DNA from: Rhizobiales bacterium CCH10-E5
GTDB lineage: Bacteria; Pseudomonadota; Alphaproteobacteria; Rhizobiales; Beijerinckiaceae
Reading direction: 5' to 3'
Assembly (NCBI GenBank): GCA_001556125.1
Contig: LSIG01000209.1
Coordinates: 1 to 64,000 of the forward strand
Length of the DNA: 64,000 bases
In this document: piece by piece, positions 1 to 9,206 of the stretch
Numbering within the stretch: position 1 is the first letter of the stretch
Layout: every line of letters begins with the position of its first letter
The notes under the pieces: model-generated
The model's database searches: none
What the model was told of the DNA's origin: nothing
Seen by the model: the letters and a program-made list of their open reading frames with translations, nothing else
Made by a program: the position numbers and the translations under genes

Positions 1-17
1 GAACAGTGGCCGGTTAA

Positions 18-377
18 TTATTGGATTACCCGGCCGGTCGCGTCGGAATCTGCAGTCGGAACGGCGTCCTTGAGCAGATAGCCGGTCGCGCCCTGGCGGA
101 TCGCCGCGATGACGCTCTCTTCGTCACCGAGAATCGAGATCACCATGATCTCGGTGTCGGGGTGGCGCTGTCGCGTCTCGCGGATCAGCTCGAGGCCGTG
201 CCCATCGGGAAGTTGCAGATCGGTGAGCAGCACGCGCGGCGCGGACTCAACCAGGCTCGCCCGCGCCTCGCCAAGAGTCGCGGCGGCGGTGACGGCGAAC
301 TCCTGCCCGGCGCCGAGCGCGTCCTGGAGGCGCCAGCGCGTCGGCGCGTCGTCCTCGACCAGCAGCACCGAAATCAT
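18..377 (-). CDS. Receiver-only response regulator, C-terminally truncated
   Basis: A 119-residue CheY-like receiver domain. Visible are the acidic pair in LLVEDD near residue 8, the phospho-acceptor aspartate in LLTDLQLPDG near residue 53, and the conserved lysine in GYLLKDA near residue 102. The last 15 residues (after LLKDAVP) do not resemble a receiver helix 5 or a LuxR-type DNA-binding domain, and a TAA stop ends the frame. LuxR-family regulators with this receiver style normally run to about 210 residues, so this is either a single-domain regulator or a gene that lost its output domain. The partner kinase is not in the window. ATG at 377; no strong ribosome site seen. Confidence 0.75.
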   Translation of the reverse strand: MISVLLVEDDAPTRWRLQDALGAGQEFAVTAAATLGEARASLVESAPRVLLTDLQLPDGHGLELIRETRQRHPDTEIMVISILGDEESVIAAIRQGATGYLLKDAVPTADSDATGRVIQ

Positions 378-598
378 GCGCCGGCTCGCTCCCTCGCGGG
401 GCGGTCCGCCAACGCCCCCTGCGAAGCAGCCCCCGTCCGGTTACTCTAGCGGCCCACCGTCTCGCGCGACAGCCCATGTTCATGGGGCGAGCGGTCGGGC
501 CTTGGCACAGTCGTTCCCCGGCCCCTCCCCAGCCAAAACTTGCCGATCGGCAAAGCCTGCGCCAGGCAACCTTCCGCCGGAAGCGTCAATCGCAATGG

Positions 599-2806
599 CT
601 AGGCGGCGTCCGGCATGTGCTGCAGCAGCTTGTCGAGCGTGATCGGATAGTTGCGGACGCGCACGCCTGTGGCATTGTAAATGGCGTTGGCGACAGCCGC
701 GCCGACCCCGCAGATGCCGAGTTCGCCGACGCCCTTGGCCTTCATTGGCGAGGACATCGGATCGACCTCGTCGAGAAAGATCACGTCCTGATGCGGGATG
801 TCGGCATGAACCGGCACCTCATAGCCGGCGAGGTCGTGATTGACGAAGAAGCCACGGCGCTTGTCGACCGCAAGCTCCTCCATCAGCGCCGCTCCTGCGC
901 CCATCGTCATGGCGCCGATGACCTGGCTGCGGGCCGTCTTCGGATTCAGGATCCGCCCCGCTGCGCAGACCGCCAGCATCCGCCGAATACGGGTCTCCGC
1001 GGTGTAGGCGTCGACGCCCACCTCGACGAAATGCGCCCCGAAGGTCGATTGCTGATGCGTCTCATCGAGATCGCCGAACTCGATCGTGTCCTCGCCGCTG
1101 AGCGGCCCGCCTTCCGCCGCGCTGGCCAGCGACAGGCTGCGATTGCCGACCTTGACCATGCCGTCGGCAAAGACCGCCTCGGCCGAGTTGATCCCGAGCT
1201 TCTGCGCCACGGCCTCGCGCAGCTTGACGCAGGCCGCATAGACGCCCGCCGTCGAGCTGTTGCCGCCCCATTGGCCGCCGGACCCGGCGGAAACGGGAAA
1301 GGTCGAATCGCCGAGCTTGACCACGACACGGTCGAGACCGACGCCGAGCATCTCGGCCGCGGTCTGGCCGATAATAGTGTAGCTGCCGGTGCCGATATCG
1401 GTCATGTCGGTCTCGACCGTGACGATGCCGTTCGCGTCGAGGCGGACGCGCGCACCGGACTTCATCACGATGTTGTTGCGGAAGGCGGAGGCGACGCCCA
1501 TGCCGATCATCGAGTTGCCCTCGCGCCTGTCTCCCGGCCGCGCCGAGCGACGCGACCAGCCGAAGCGCTCGGCCCCCACCCGAAAGCATTCGTCGAGGCG
1601 GCGCATCGAGAACGGGCGCTCCGGCTTCTCGGGATCGACCTGGGTGTCGTTGAGCACCCGGAAGGCGATCGGATCGAGCCCGAGCTTTTCGGCCATCTCG
1701 TCCATCGCCATTTCCAGCGCCATCAGCCCCGGAGCTTCGCCCGGAGCGCGCATGGCGTTGCCCTCCGGCAGGTCGAGCTCGGCGAGGCGCATCGCGGTCA
1801 TGCGATTGGCCCCGGCATAGAGCAACCTCGTCTGCTGCACCGCGACCTCCGGTCCGCCACCCGGCTGGTCGCCGGACCAGCTCTCATGGCCGATCGCGGT
1901 GATCTTGCCGTCGCGGGTCGCGCCGATGCGGATGCGCTGGATCGTGGCCGGGCGGTGCGTCGTGTTGTTGACGATCAGCGGCCGCGACAGCGCGACCTTG
2001 ACCGGCCGCTTTGCCAGCCGCGCGCCGAGCGCCGCCAGCAGCACGTCGGAGCGCAGGAAGAGCTTGCCGCCGAACCCGCCGCCGATGAAGGGCGAGACGA
2101 TGCGAATCCTGTCCTCGGGGATGCCGAGTGTGGTCGCCATGTCGGTCACGCCCCAGGCGACCATCTGGTTGGAGGTCCAGAGCGTCAGCCGCTCGCCCTC
2201 CCAGGCCGCGAGCGTGGCATGCGGCTCCATCATCGCGTGGCTCTCGTCGGGCGTCGTATAGGTTGCGTCGAGCGTCACCGGCGCCTGCGCGAAGGCGCCC
2301 GCGAAATCGCCGACCTGCGTGTCGTCGAGGCTGGGATCGTCGCCCTCGGGCTTGGCGGCCCCGTCTTTCGCCTCCGCGAGGTCGAAAGCACCTTCGGCCG
2401 TCTCGTAGCTCACCTTGACCAGGGCTCCCGCCGCGCGGGCCTGCTCGAAGCTCTCGGCGATCACCAGCGCCACGGCCTGGTGGTAATGGGCGACCTCAGG
2501 GCCGGCGAGCAGCGGCGCGGTATTGCGCTTGCCCTTCTTGAGCGGTCCGGCCTCCTTGGCCGTCAGCACGGCGATCACGCCCGGCGCCCGGCGCGCAGCC
2601 TCCGTGTCGATGGCCGTGATCCGGCCCTTGGCGATGCCGGCACCGACGACATGGCCATAGGCCTGGTTTGGCACGACATCGTGCTGCTCATAGGCATAGC
2701 GCGCCGTGCCGGTCACCTTCCGGGTCCCGTCGATGCGGTCATGGGGATGTCCGACGACCTTCAGCCGGTCGATCGGGTTCTCGGTGGCGGGCTTGTCGAA
2801 TTTCAT
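599..2806 (-). CDS. paoC: Molybdopterin-binding subunit of periplasmic aldehyde oxidoreductase (xanthine dehydrogenase family)
   Basis: Large catalytic subunit, 735 residues, close to the usual length of PaoC-type proteins. It carries the Mo-pterin contacts IGGGFGGK near residue 245 and AGSGGQWGG near residue 510, and a C-terminal KGVGELGICG segment with the catalytic glutamate. Family knowledge: the enzyme hydroxylates aldehydes (aromatic aldehydes in E. coli PaoABC) using the molybdenum cytosine dinucleotide cofactor. It is the last gene of a three-gene operon, 4 bp after the FAD subunit. The Tat signal on the small Fe-S subunit implies export of the folded complex. Other members of the CoxL/xanthine dehydrogenase family cannot be excluded, and the substrate is unknown. 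No XdhC or PaoD maturation gene is in the window. Confidence 0.9.
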   Translation of the reverse strand: MKFDKPATENPIDRLKVVGHPHDRIDGTRKVTGTARYAYEQHDVVPNQAYGHVVGAGIAKGRITAIDTEAARRAPGVIAVLTAKEAGPLKKGKRNTAPLLAGPEVAHYHQAVALVIAESFEQARAAGALVKVSYETAEGAFDLAEAKDGAAKPEGDDPSLDDTQVGDFAGAFAQAPVTLDATYTTPDESHAMMEPHATLAAWEGERLTLWTSNQMVAWGVTDMATTLGIPEDRIRIVSPFIGGGFGGKLFLRSDVLLAALGARLAKRPVKVALSRPLIVNNTTHRPATIQRIRIGATRDGKITAIGHESWSGDQPGGGPEVAVQQTRLLYAGANRMTAMRLAELDLPEGNAMRAPGEAPGLMALEMAMDEMAEKLGLDPIAFRVLNDTQVDPEKPERPFSMRRLDECFRVGAERFGWSRRSARPGDRREGNSMIGMGVASAFRNNIVMKSGARVRLDANGIVTVETDMTDIGTGSYTIIGQTAAEMLGVGLDRVVVKLGDSTFPVSAGSGGQWGGNSSTAGVYAACVKLREAVAQKLGINSAEAVFADGMVKVGNRSLSLASAAEGGPLSGEDTIEFGDLDETHQQSTFGAHFVEVGVDAYTAETRIRRMLAVCAAGRILNPKTARSQVIGAMTMGAGAALMEELAVDKRRGFFVNHDLAGYEVPVHADIPHQDVIFLDEVDPMSSPMKAKGVGELGICGVGAAVANAIYNATGVRVRNYPITLDKLLQHMPDAA

Positions 2807-2810
2807 GGCT

Positions 2811-3761
2811 TCACCCCCTCGCCTGGGTCAGCACCGCGGCGAGCGTACGCTCGACCAGCGGCAGCTTGAATGCGTTCTCATGGGTCGGCTTCGCGTTGGC
2901 GAGCAGCGCCGCCGTGGTCGCCTTCGCCCCGCGCGGCAGTTCGGCTTCCGCCGCCTCCACGCGCCAGGGCTTGGGCGCAACGCCGCCTACGGCCACGCGC
3001 CCGCTGCCGTCCCGCTGCACGATCGCGGCGACCGATATCAGCGCGAAGGCGTAGGAGGCCCGGTCGCGCACCTTGCGATAGATCTGCACCCCGCCGACCG
3101 GCTTCGGCAACGTCACGGCGGTTATGAGTTCGCCTGGCTCCAGAACGGTCTCGACATGCGGCGTATCGCCAGGCAGCCGGTGCAGATCGGCGACCGGCAC
3201 GGAGCGGGTCGAGCGATCCGGCTTCACCGTCTCGACCTGCGCGTCCAGAACCCGCATCGCCACGGCCATGTCGGAGGGATGCGTCGCGATGCAGGCGTCA
3301 CTGGTCCCCACGACGCCGAGCTGGCGCGTGAAGCCGCCGATCGCCGAGCAGCCGCTGCCGGGCTCGCGCTTGTTGCAGGGCTGGGCTGTGTCGTAGAAAT
3401 AGGGGCAGCGCGTCCGCTGCAGCAGGTTTCCAGCCGTGGTCGCGCGATTACGCAATTGGCCGGACGCTCCCGCCAGCAGCGCCCGCGACAGCACGCCGTA
3501 GTCGCGCCTCACCCGCTCATCGGCTGCCAGGGCCGTGTTGCGCACCAGCGCGCCGATCCGCAACCCGCCCTCCGGCGTCGGCTCGATGGTGTCGAGGCCG
3601 AGACCGTTGACGTCGATCAGATGGTCCGGCGTCTCGATCTGAAGCTTCATCAGGTCGAGCAGATTGGTGCCGCCCGCAATGAAGCGCGCGTGAGGCTTGC
3701 TCGCGGCTGCGGTCGCGGCCTCGACCGGCGACGTTGCCTTCTCGTAGCTGAAGGCTTTCAT
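2811..3761 (-). CDS. paoB: FAD-binding subunit of aldehyde oxidoreductase (CoxM/PaoB family)
   Basis: 316 residues; medium subunit passing electrons from the Fe-S clusters to FAD. The N-terminal FAD-binding loop [15 protein letters not shown] is clear, and a cysteine-rich insert around residues 120-145 ([25 protein letters not shown]) matches the extra 4Fe-4S-binding segment known in PaoB-type subunits rather than plain CoxM. The start at 3761 (MKAFSYEK) is chosen because it overlaps the stop of the upstream Fe-S gene by 4 bp; the longer open frame upstream is only a shadow of that gene. Confidence 0.9.
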   Translation of the reverse strand: MKAFSYEKATSPVEAATAAASKPHARFIAGGTNLLDLMKLQIETPDHLIDVNGLGLDTIEPTPEGGLRIGALVRNTALAADERVRRDYGVLSRALLAGASGQLRNRATTAGNLLQRTRCPYFYDTAQPCNKREPGSGCSAIGGFTRQLGVVGTSDACIATHPSDMAVAMRVLDAQVETVKPDRSTRSVPVADLHRLPGDTPHVETVLEPGELITAVTLPKPVGGVQIYRKVRDRASYAFALISVAAIVQRDGSGRVAVGGVAPKPWRVEAAEAELPRGAKATTAALLANAKPTHENAFKLPLVERTLAAVLTQARG

Positions 3762-4393
3762 GCCCGCCTCCCCGCCACGTCGGTCATGGCCTCGACGATG
3801 TTGGAATAGGCGCCACAACGGCAGATGTTGCCGCTCATGCGTTCGCGGATCTCGAGTTCCGTCACGGCCGGCGCCGCGGTCAGGTCGGTGGTGACATGGC
3901 TCGGGATACCGGCCTTGATCTCGTCGAGCACGGCGACGCCGGAGCAGATCTGCCCGGGCGTGCAATAGCCGCACTGGAACCCGTCATGTTTCACGAAGGC
4001 GGCCTGCATCGGGTGCAGCGCATCGACGCTGCCGAGCCCCTCGATCGTGGTGACCTCGGCGCCCTGGTTCATGATCGCGAGCGTCAGGCAGGAATTGATC
4101 CGCTGCCCGTCGACGATCACCGTGCAGGCACCGCACTGGCCATGGTCGCAGCCCTTCTTGGTGCCGGTCAGCTTCAACTGCTCCCGCAGCAGGTCCAGCA
4201 GGGTCGTGCGCGTATCGACGGAAAGAGAGCGCTGCTCGCCGTTGACCCGCAGCGACACCGCGGCGGTAACGGGCTCTCCACGCGGAGCGGGTTGCGCCCG
4301 CGTCGGCCCGGTCGTCGCGGGGAGTGCCGCGCAGGCGCCGGCCACGACCATGAGGTCGCGCCTGTTCAATGTGATGTCTCCCGGAGTGGGCAT
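3758..4393 (-). CDS. paoA: Tat-exported 2Fe-2S subunit of aldehyde oxidoreductase
   Basis: 211 residues. A twin-arginine signal ([20 protein letters not shown]) is followed by a plant-type 2Fe-2S domain ([12 protein letters not shown] plus a later cysteine near NSCL) and a second all-helical 2Fe-2S domain ([14 protein letters not shown] and NICRCGAY). This two-cluster layout with a Tat leader is diagnostic of PaoA-type small subunits. An open frame extends to a TTG at 4405, but the ATG at 4393 gives a normal signal peptide and is preferred. First gene of the paoABC-like operon, divergent from hyuA across 367 bp. Confidence 0.9.
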   Translation of the reverse strand: MPTPGDITLNRRDLMVVAGACAALPATTGPTRAQPAPRGEPVTAAVSLRVNGEQRSLSVDTRTTLLDLLREQLKLTGTKKGCDHGQCGACTVIVDGQRINSCLTLAIMNQGAEVTTIEGLGSVDALHPMQAAFVKHDGFQCGYCTPGQICSGVAVLDEIKAGIPSHVTTDLTAAPAVTELEIRERMSGNICRCGAYSNIVEAMTDVAGRRA

Positions 4394-4760
4394 ATCCGGC
4401 TCCAATGTCGGTCAAGAACGGTGGGAAGGGTCTGACGGCGGTGTCGTTCGCGAAGGTGAACCACCGAGATCGCGGCTGGTTCATTGTGTTGCGTCGCTGC
4501 GCCGCACACGAGTTCGTCAGAGCGCACGCCTCACCCGACGCAGGAACCGGTTTGGGCATCGCCCTCCTGCACCGCCGCCGTCGGAGAGGTTGTCAGCCGC
4601 TTCGCCGACCGCAAGCCGACGCCAAGCCACCGGCCGCCGCTGCGCGGCGCGCTCGACAACAGCATGGGCGTATGCCCTGCGGGAGTATCGCGAGCGTCGC
4701 GAGGTCTGCATCTTGCAGGAGTAGCACCGCCCCCTTCGCTGATTCGGACGCCAGATCGCC
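4394..4760. other. Intergenic region between paoA and hyuA
   Basis: 367 bp between divergent operons. Frames are open on both strands, as expected from GC-rich DNA, but none has a recognisable domain, good start or codon pattern. It must carry the promoters for both operons; I could not identify convincing -35/-10 pairs or an operator. A CTTGCAGGAG ribosome-site-like stretch near 4713 is too far from hyuA to be its own site. Confidence 0.5.
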
Positions 4761-6818
4761 ATGACCCCAGGACGGATCCGCATCGCGGTCGATATCGGCG
4801 GCACTTTCACGGATCTGGAATTCTACGACGAAGCGAGCGGCTCGACCCACAGCTTCAAGGCCGCCACAACGCCCGACGACCCGTCGCGGGGGTTGATGGA
4901 TGCGATTCATGGGGCTGCGTCGCGCTGGGGCTTTGCGCTCTCCGACGTCGCCTTCCTGATGCATGGCACGACGATCGCGACCAATGCGGTGCTGACGCGC
5001 AACCTGCCCGAAGGCGCGCTGATCACGACGGCCGGCTTCGAGGACGTGCTCGAGATCGGCCGTCACGCCCGCAAGGAGATCTACCGCCTCAAGCCCGAGC
5101 CGCCGGCCGTGCTGGTGCCGCGGCGGCGGCGCTTCGGCGTGGTCGAGCGGATCGGGCCCGCCGGCGAAGTGCTGACCGCTCTCGACGAGGCCAGCGTCGA
5201 AGCGGCGATCGACCGCGTCGCGGCCTCGGGCGCGAGCGTCTGCGCCATCGCGCTGCTCAACGGCTTCACCAACCCCGCCCATGAGATCGCGATCCGCAAC
5301 CGGCTGCTGGCGCGGCTGCCGGATCTGGCGGTGTCCTGCTCTCATGAGGTCTCGCCGGAGATTCGCGAGTTCGAGCGGACCTCGACGACGGTCCTGAACG
5401 CGCTGCTGATCCCGGTGGTGCGACGTTATATCGACGCGCTGCTGGCGCGCATCGCGGCCGAGGGGCTGACCGCGCCGCTCTATCTCGTGCAGTCCAATGG
5501 CGGGGCGACCACGCCGCGCGCGGCCGGCGAGGCGCCGGTCAAGCTCCTGCTCTCGGGCCCGTCCGGCGGCGTGCTGGCGGCCGAGGGCGTCGCGCGCCAG
5601 CTCGGTTTCCCCAATGTCGTGGGCGTCGACATGGGCGGCACGAGTTACGACGTCGCCGTCATCCGCGAGGGCCGCCGAGCCGTCGTCGCGCAGGGCGACA
5701 TCGATGGCCTGCCGGTGCGCGTGCCCATGGTCGACATGCGCACCATCGGGGCCGGGGGTGGCTCGATCGCCTCGCTCGACGCGTCAGGCCGCCTCCAGGT
5801 CGGGCCGCGCAGCGCCGGCGCGAGGCCGGGCCCGGTCTGCTATGGCCGCGGCGGCACCGAGCCGACCGTCACCGACGTCAACCTGATCCTCGGTCGGCTC
5901 GACCCCGTGACCTTCCTCGGCGGCGAATTCGCGCTCGATCTCGACGGGGCCCGCGCGGCGCTGGACACTCGCATCGCCGGCCCGCTCGGGCTCGACCGCG
6001 ACCGCGCGGCAGCCGGCATCCTCGCCGTCGTCGTCGCCAAGCTCGCCGGGGCGATCAAGCTGTCGCTGTTCGAGCGCGGGCTCGATCCGCGCGACTTCGC
6101 GCTGATGTCCTTCGGCGGGGCCGGCGGACTCCATGCCGTCGAGGTCGCCGAGGAACTCGGCATGACCACGGTGATCTTCCCGAAGGACCCCTCGACCTTC
6201 TCGGCCCATGGCATCCTGCAATCCGACATCGTCCACGATCTCGCGCGAACCCGCGTGCTGCAGCTGAAGGCCGGCGCCGCGCCGGCTTTCGCCGCGCTTG
6301 CCGGCGAGCTGTTGCGCGAGGGCGAGGCGCTTCTGGCGGCAGACGGCTTGCCCATGGAGCAGCGCCGTCTCGAACTCGCGGCCGATCTGCGCTATCGCGG
6401 CCAGGCCTTCGAGCTTCTGGTGCCGCTGGACGAGGTCCCGCAGGACGACGCCGCGCTCGCGCGGCTTTGCGGGCGCTTCCACGAGGCGCATCGGCAGCGC
6501 TTCTCCTTCGATGACCAGAACGAGAGAGTCGAACTGGTGACGCTGCGGCTGGCCGCGATCGGCCGGCTCGGCGGTGTGGCGGCAGCCCGGGCGCCCGCTT
6601 CCGGCGTCGCGGCGCCCCTCCGCGAGCGCGCGGTCCATCTCGACGAAGGCTGGACGACCGCCCCGGTCTTCGAGCAAGGGCGGCTCGGATCCGGCGCCGA
6701 ACTCGATGGGCCGGCCATCGTGGAACAGGCCTATACGACCCTGATCATCCCGAGCGGGTGGCGGGTCACCGTGCGGCCATCGGGCGACCTGGTCGCGACC
6801 CGGGAGACGCAGTCATGA
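4761..6818 (+). CDS. hyuA: Hydantoinase/oxoprolinase family subunit A (ATP-binding)
   Basis: 685 residues. N-terminal acetate/sugar kinase-like fold with VDIGGTFTD at residues 10-18, GTTIATNAVL near 75, SGPSGGVLAA near 270, VDMGGTSYDV near 290 and FGGAGGLHAVE near 455. Family knowledge: HyuA forms a complex with HyuB and uses ATP to open cyclic amides (N-methylhydantoin, 5-oxoproline, caprolactam) or, with extra subunits, to carboxylate ketones. No gamma subunit of an acetone carboxylase is present, so an amidohydrolase role is favoured. The gene overlaps hyuB by 4 bp (ATGA), and a TRAP transporter follows, suggesting an imported cyclic amide or related acid as substrate. Confidence 0.9.
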   Translation: MTPGRIRIAVDIGGTFTDLEFYDEASGSTHSFKAATTPDDPSRGLMDAIHGAASRWGFALSDVAFLMHGTTIATNAVLTRNLPEGALITTAGFEDVLEIGRHARKEIYRLKPEPPAVLVPRRRRFGVVERIGPAGEVLTALDEASVEAAIDRVAASGASVCAIALLNGFTNPAHEIAIRNRLLARLPDLAVSCSHEVSPEIREFERTSTTVLNALLIPVVRRYIDALLARIAAEGLTAPLYLVQSNGGATTPRAAGEAPVKLLLSGPSGGVLAAEGVARQLGFPNVVGVDMGGTSYDVAVIREGRRAVVAQGDIDGLPVRVPMVDMRTIGAGGGSIASLDASGRLQVGPRSAGARPGPVCYGRGGTEPTVTDVNLILGRLDPVTFLGGEFALDLDGARAALDTRIAGPLGLDRDRAAAGILAVVVAKLAGAIKLSLFERGLDPRDFALMSFGGAGGLHAVEVAEELGMTTVIFPKDPSTFSAHGILQSDIVHDLARTRVLQLKAGAAPAFAALAGELLREGEALLAADGLPMEQRRLELAADLRYRGQAFELLVPLDEVPQDDAALARLCGRFHEAHRQRFSFDDQNERVELVTLRLAAIGRLGGVAAARAPASGVAAPLRERAVHLDEGWTTAPVFEQGRLGSGAELDGPAIVEQAYTTLIIPSGWRVTVRPSGDLVATRETQS

Positions 6819-8458
6819 GCCAGGCCGTTTCGAAGGTTGATCCCGTCCTCCTTGAGATCGTCTCGCATGCGCTGGTCTCGGCCGCCGAGGAGATGTCGAT
6901 CACGGTCTGGCGCACCAGCCGCTCGACGACGGTGCGCGAATTGCTCGACTATTCGACGGCGGTGTTCGACGGCGACGGCCGCAACATCGCCCAGGCGGCG
7001 CGCATGCCGGTCCATCTCAATTCGATGGAGCTCTGCCTGCAGGAGATCATCGCCCGGCATCTGCCGCTGGAGCGCTGGCGCGAGGGCGATGTCGTCGTCA
7101 CCAACGATCCCTATTGCGGCGGCCAGCATCTGCCGGATTTCCTCGCCTTCAAGCCGGTTTTCGTCGAGGGCCGGCGCATCGCCATCACCTGCGTCCTGAT
7201 CCACCATGTCGATGTCGGCGGTGGCGCGGCCGGCGGCTACAACGCCCATGCGGTCGAGATCTTCCAGGAGGGCCTGCGGCTGCCGCCGGTGAAGATCGTC
7301 CGCGAAGGCGCAATGCAGGACGATCTCTTCGCCACCATCCTGCAGAATGTCCGCGAGCCCGAGACCTTCCGCGGCGATTTCCTCAGCCAGATCGCGGCGC
7401 TCGAGGTCGGCGCGAGGGCGATGCGACAGCTCGCGGCGCGCTATGGCGTCGACACGCTGCGCCAGGTCGGGCAGGCCCTGCTCGACCATTCCGAGACGGC
7501 GATGCGCGCCGCGCTGACCGCGCTGCCGGACGGCGTCTACCAGGCGGAGGACTTCGTCGATGGCGACGGCATGGAGGCCGGACAGAAGCGCATCGCGGTG
7601 ACGCTCACCATCGCGGGCGACAGCCTGACGGTCGACTTCGCTGGCTCCTCGCCTCAGGCGCGCGGGCCGATCAATGCGACGATGGCGACGACTCGCTCGG
7701 CGGTCTACTACGCCGTGATCGCGGCATCCGGCATCGAGGCGACCGCCAATTCTGGCTGCTACCGGCCGATCACCGTCAGCGCACCCGACGGACTGCTCGT
7801 CAGCGCCCAGTTCCCTGCGCCGGTCTCGATGCGCATGCTGACCGGCCACCGGATTGCGACTGCGGTGCTGAAGGCCTTCGCCGAAGCGATCCCCGAGCGC
7901 ATTCCCGCCTCCTATTACGGCGTGACCTTCAACCACGCGGTCAATATCCGCCATGCCGATGGCCGCCGGCAGGTCTATTTCGACGCCGAGATCGGCGGCT
8001 GGGGCGGCCATCCCGAGGCTGACGGCCCCTCGGGTCTCTCGGCCGGCTTCCACAACGGCCAGAACACGCCGATCGAGATGATCGAGGCGATCTTCCCGCT
8101 GCGCTTTACGCATTACGGCTTCCTGCCTGGATCAGGCGGCGCAGGAAAGATGCGCGGCGGCCTCGGGCTGGTGCGCGAATGGCGCTTCATCGCCGAGCAC
8201 GGCCTGCTCAACGCCTCCTTCGACGCCTTCGCCTCGCAGCCTTACGGGCTGGCCGGCGGCGAGCCCGGGCGCGGCGGTCGGCTCAGCCTGATCCGCGACG
8301 GGCAGGTCACGGAACTGGCGGCCAAAACGATCGGCTGCGTGCTGAAGACCGGCGACATCGTCCGCATGGAGACGCCGGGCGGCGGCGGCCATGGCGACCC
8401 CCGCGAGCGCGATCCCGCGGCCATCGCCGCCGACAGGGCCGACGGCTACATCCCGTGA
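6815..8458 (+). CDS. hyuB: Hydantoinase B/oxoprolinase family subunit
   Basis: 547 residues from the ATG at 6815 that overlaps the hyuA stop. Contains the HyuB signature VVVTNDPYCGGQHLPDF near residue 98 and the IHHVDVGGGAAGGYN metal-site region near 130, with GSGGAGKMRGGLG and a glycine-rich PGGGGHGDP at the C-terminus. It is the metal-dependent partner of HyuA. An open frame extends to 6758, but those residues are a shadow of hyuA. A 133-bp gap separates it from the TRAP transporter genes on the same strand, so they may form one operon. Confidence 0.9.
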   Translation: MSQAVSKVDPVLLEIVSHALVSAAEEMSITVWRTSRSTTVRELLDYSTAVFDGDGRNIAQAARMPVHLNSMELCLQEIIARHLPLERWREGDVVVTNDPYCGGQHLPDFLAFKPVFVEGRRIAITCVLIHHVDVGGGAAGGYNAHAVEIFQEGLRLPPVKIVREGAMQDDLFATILQNVREPETFRGDFLSQIAALEVGARAMRQLAARYGVDTLRQVGQALLDHSETAMRAALTALPDGVYQAEDFVDGDGMEAGQKRIAVTLTIAGDSLTVDFAGSSPQARGPINATMATTRSAVYYAVIAASGIEATANSGCYRPITVSAPDGLLVSAQFPAPVSMRMLTGHRIATAVLKAFAEAIPERIPASYYGVTFNHAVNIRHADGRRQVYFDAEIGGWGGHPEADGPSGLSAGFHNGQNTPIEMIEAIFPLRFTHYGFLPGSGGAGKMRGGLGLVREWRFIAEHGLLNASFDAFASQPYGLAGGEPGRGGRLSLIRDGQVTELAAKTIGCVLKTGDIVRMETPGGGGHGDPRERDPAAIAADRADGYIP

Positions 8459-8591
8459 CCGGCGCACCTCGCTGGCGGGACTATTGCATGGCAGGCCTGA
8501 CGCGTGGTCACATGCGTCGTGACGCGCAGCGGGCGCACCGGAGACCGGCCTTGATGACGACGACCACCCGCCCGCGCAGCCCGGCGCGTCG

Positions 8592-9206
8592 ATGAGCGAC
8601 CTCTCCCGCCTGCTGCCCGACGAGCCGCTGCCGCAGCGCATCTCGCGTATCCTGGCCTGGTCCGCGGGCGCGATCGTCTTGGTCGGCTGCAGCTTCCTCA
8701 TCACCATCGACGTGATCACGCGCTTTCTGTTCAAACGCGGCATGGTCGAGAGCTTCGAGATCTCGGGCTATGCGCTGGCGGCCTGCATCGGGCTCGGGCT
8801 GGCCTTCACCGTGACCTCCAAGGCCAATATCCGTGTCGACATCCTGCTCGACGTGCTGCCCGGCAAGGTCCGGATCGTCTGCGACATCATCGCCTCGCTG
8901 GCGCTGGCGCTGATCGCCGCGGCGCTGGCCTGGTTCGCCTGGGGCACGCTGGCGCAATCCTGGGCCCTGAATGCCAAATCGGTGTCGCAACTGCAGACGC
9001 CGATGGTGATCCCGCAGGGCATCTGGTGCGTCGGCCTGGTCTGGTTCGCCTGCATGGCGGTGCTGATCCCGATCCAGGCGATCGCCCGTCTGATTGCGCA
9101 TGACCGGGCCGGCTTCGACGCGCTGATCGGTTCGCTGCGGGTGACCGAGGAGATCGAGCAGTCCGGCGTCGAGAACCCGGCCGCCGGCGCGGAGTCGCGC
9201 TCGTGA
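8592..9206 (+). CDS. dctQ: TRAP transporter small permease (DctQ family)
   Basis: 204 residues with four hydrophobic helices starting near residues 22, 58, 95 and 140, as expected for DctQ. It supports the large permease and the periplasmic binding protein in sodium-driven uptake of organic acids. The gene overlaps dctM by 4 bp (GTGA). The last 35 residues are charged and probably cytoplasmic. Confidence 0.85.
   Translation: MSDLSRLLPDEPLPQRISRILAWSAGAIVLVGCSFLITIDVITRFLFKRGMVESFEISGYALAACIGLGLAFTVTSKANIRVDILLDVLPGKVRIVCDIIASLALALIAAALAWFAWGTLAQSWALNAKSVSQLQTPMVIPQGIWCVGLVWFACMAVLIPIQAIARLIAHDRAGFDALIGSLRVTEEIEQSGVENPAAGAESRS

Noticed and set aside
476..2869. A 797-codon plus-strand open frame over paoC
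   Set aside because: Exactly antisense to a well-supported molybdopterin subunit; low-complexity composition and no recognisable motif.
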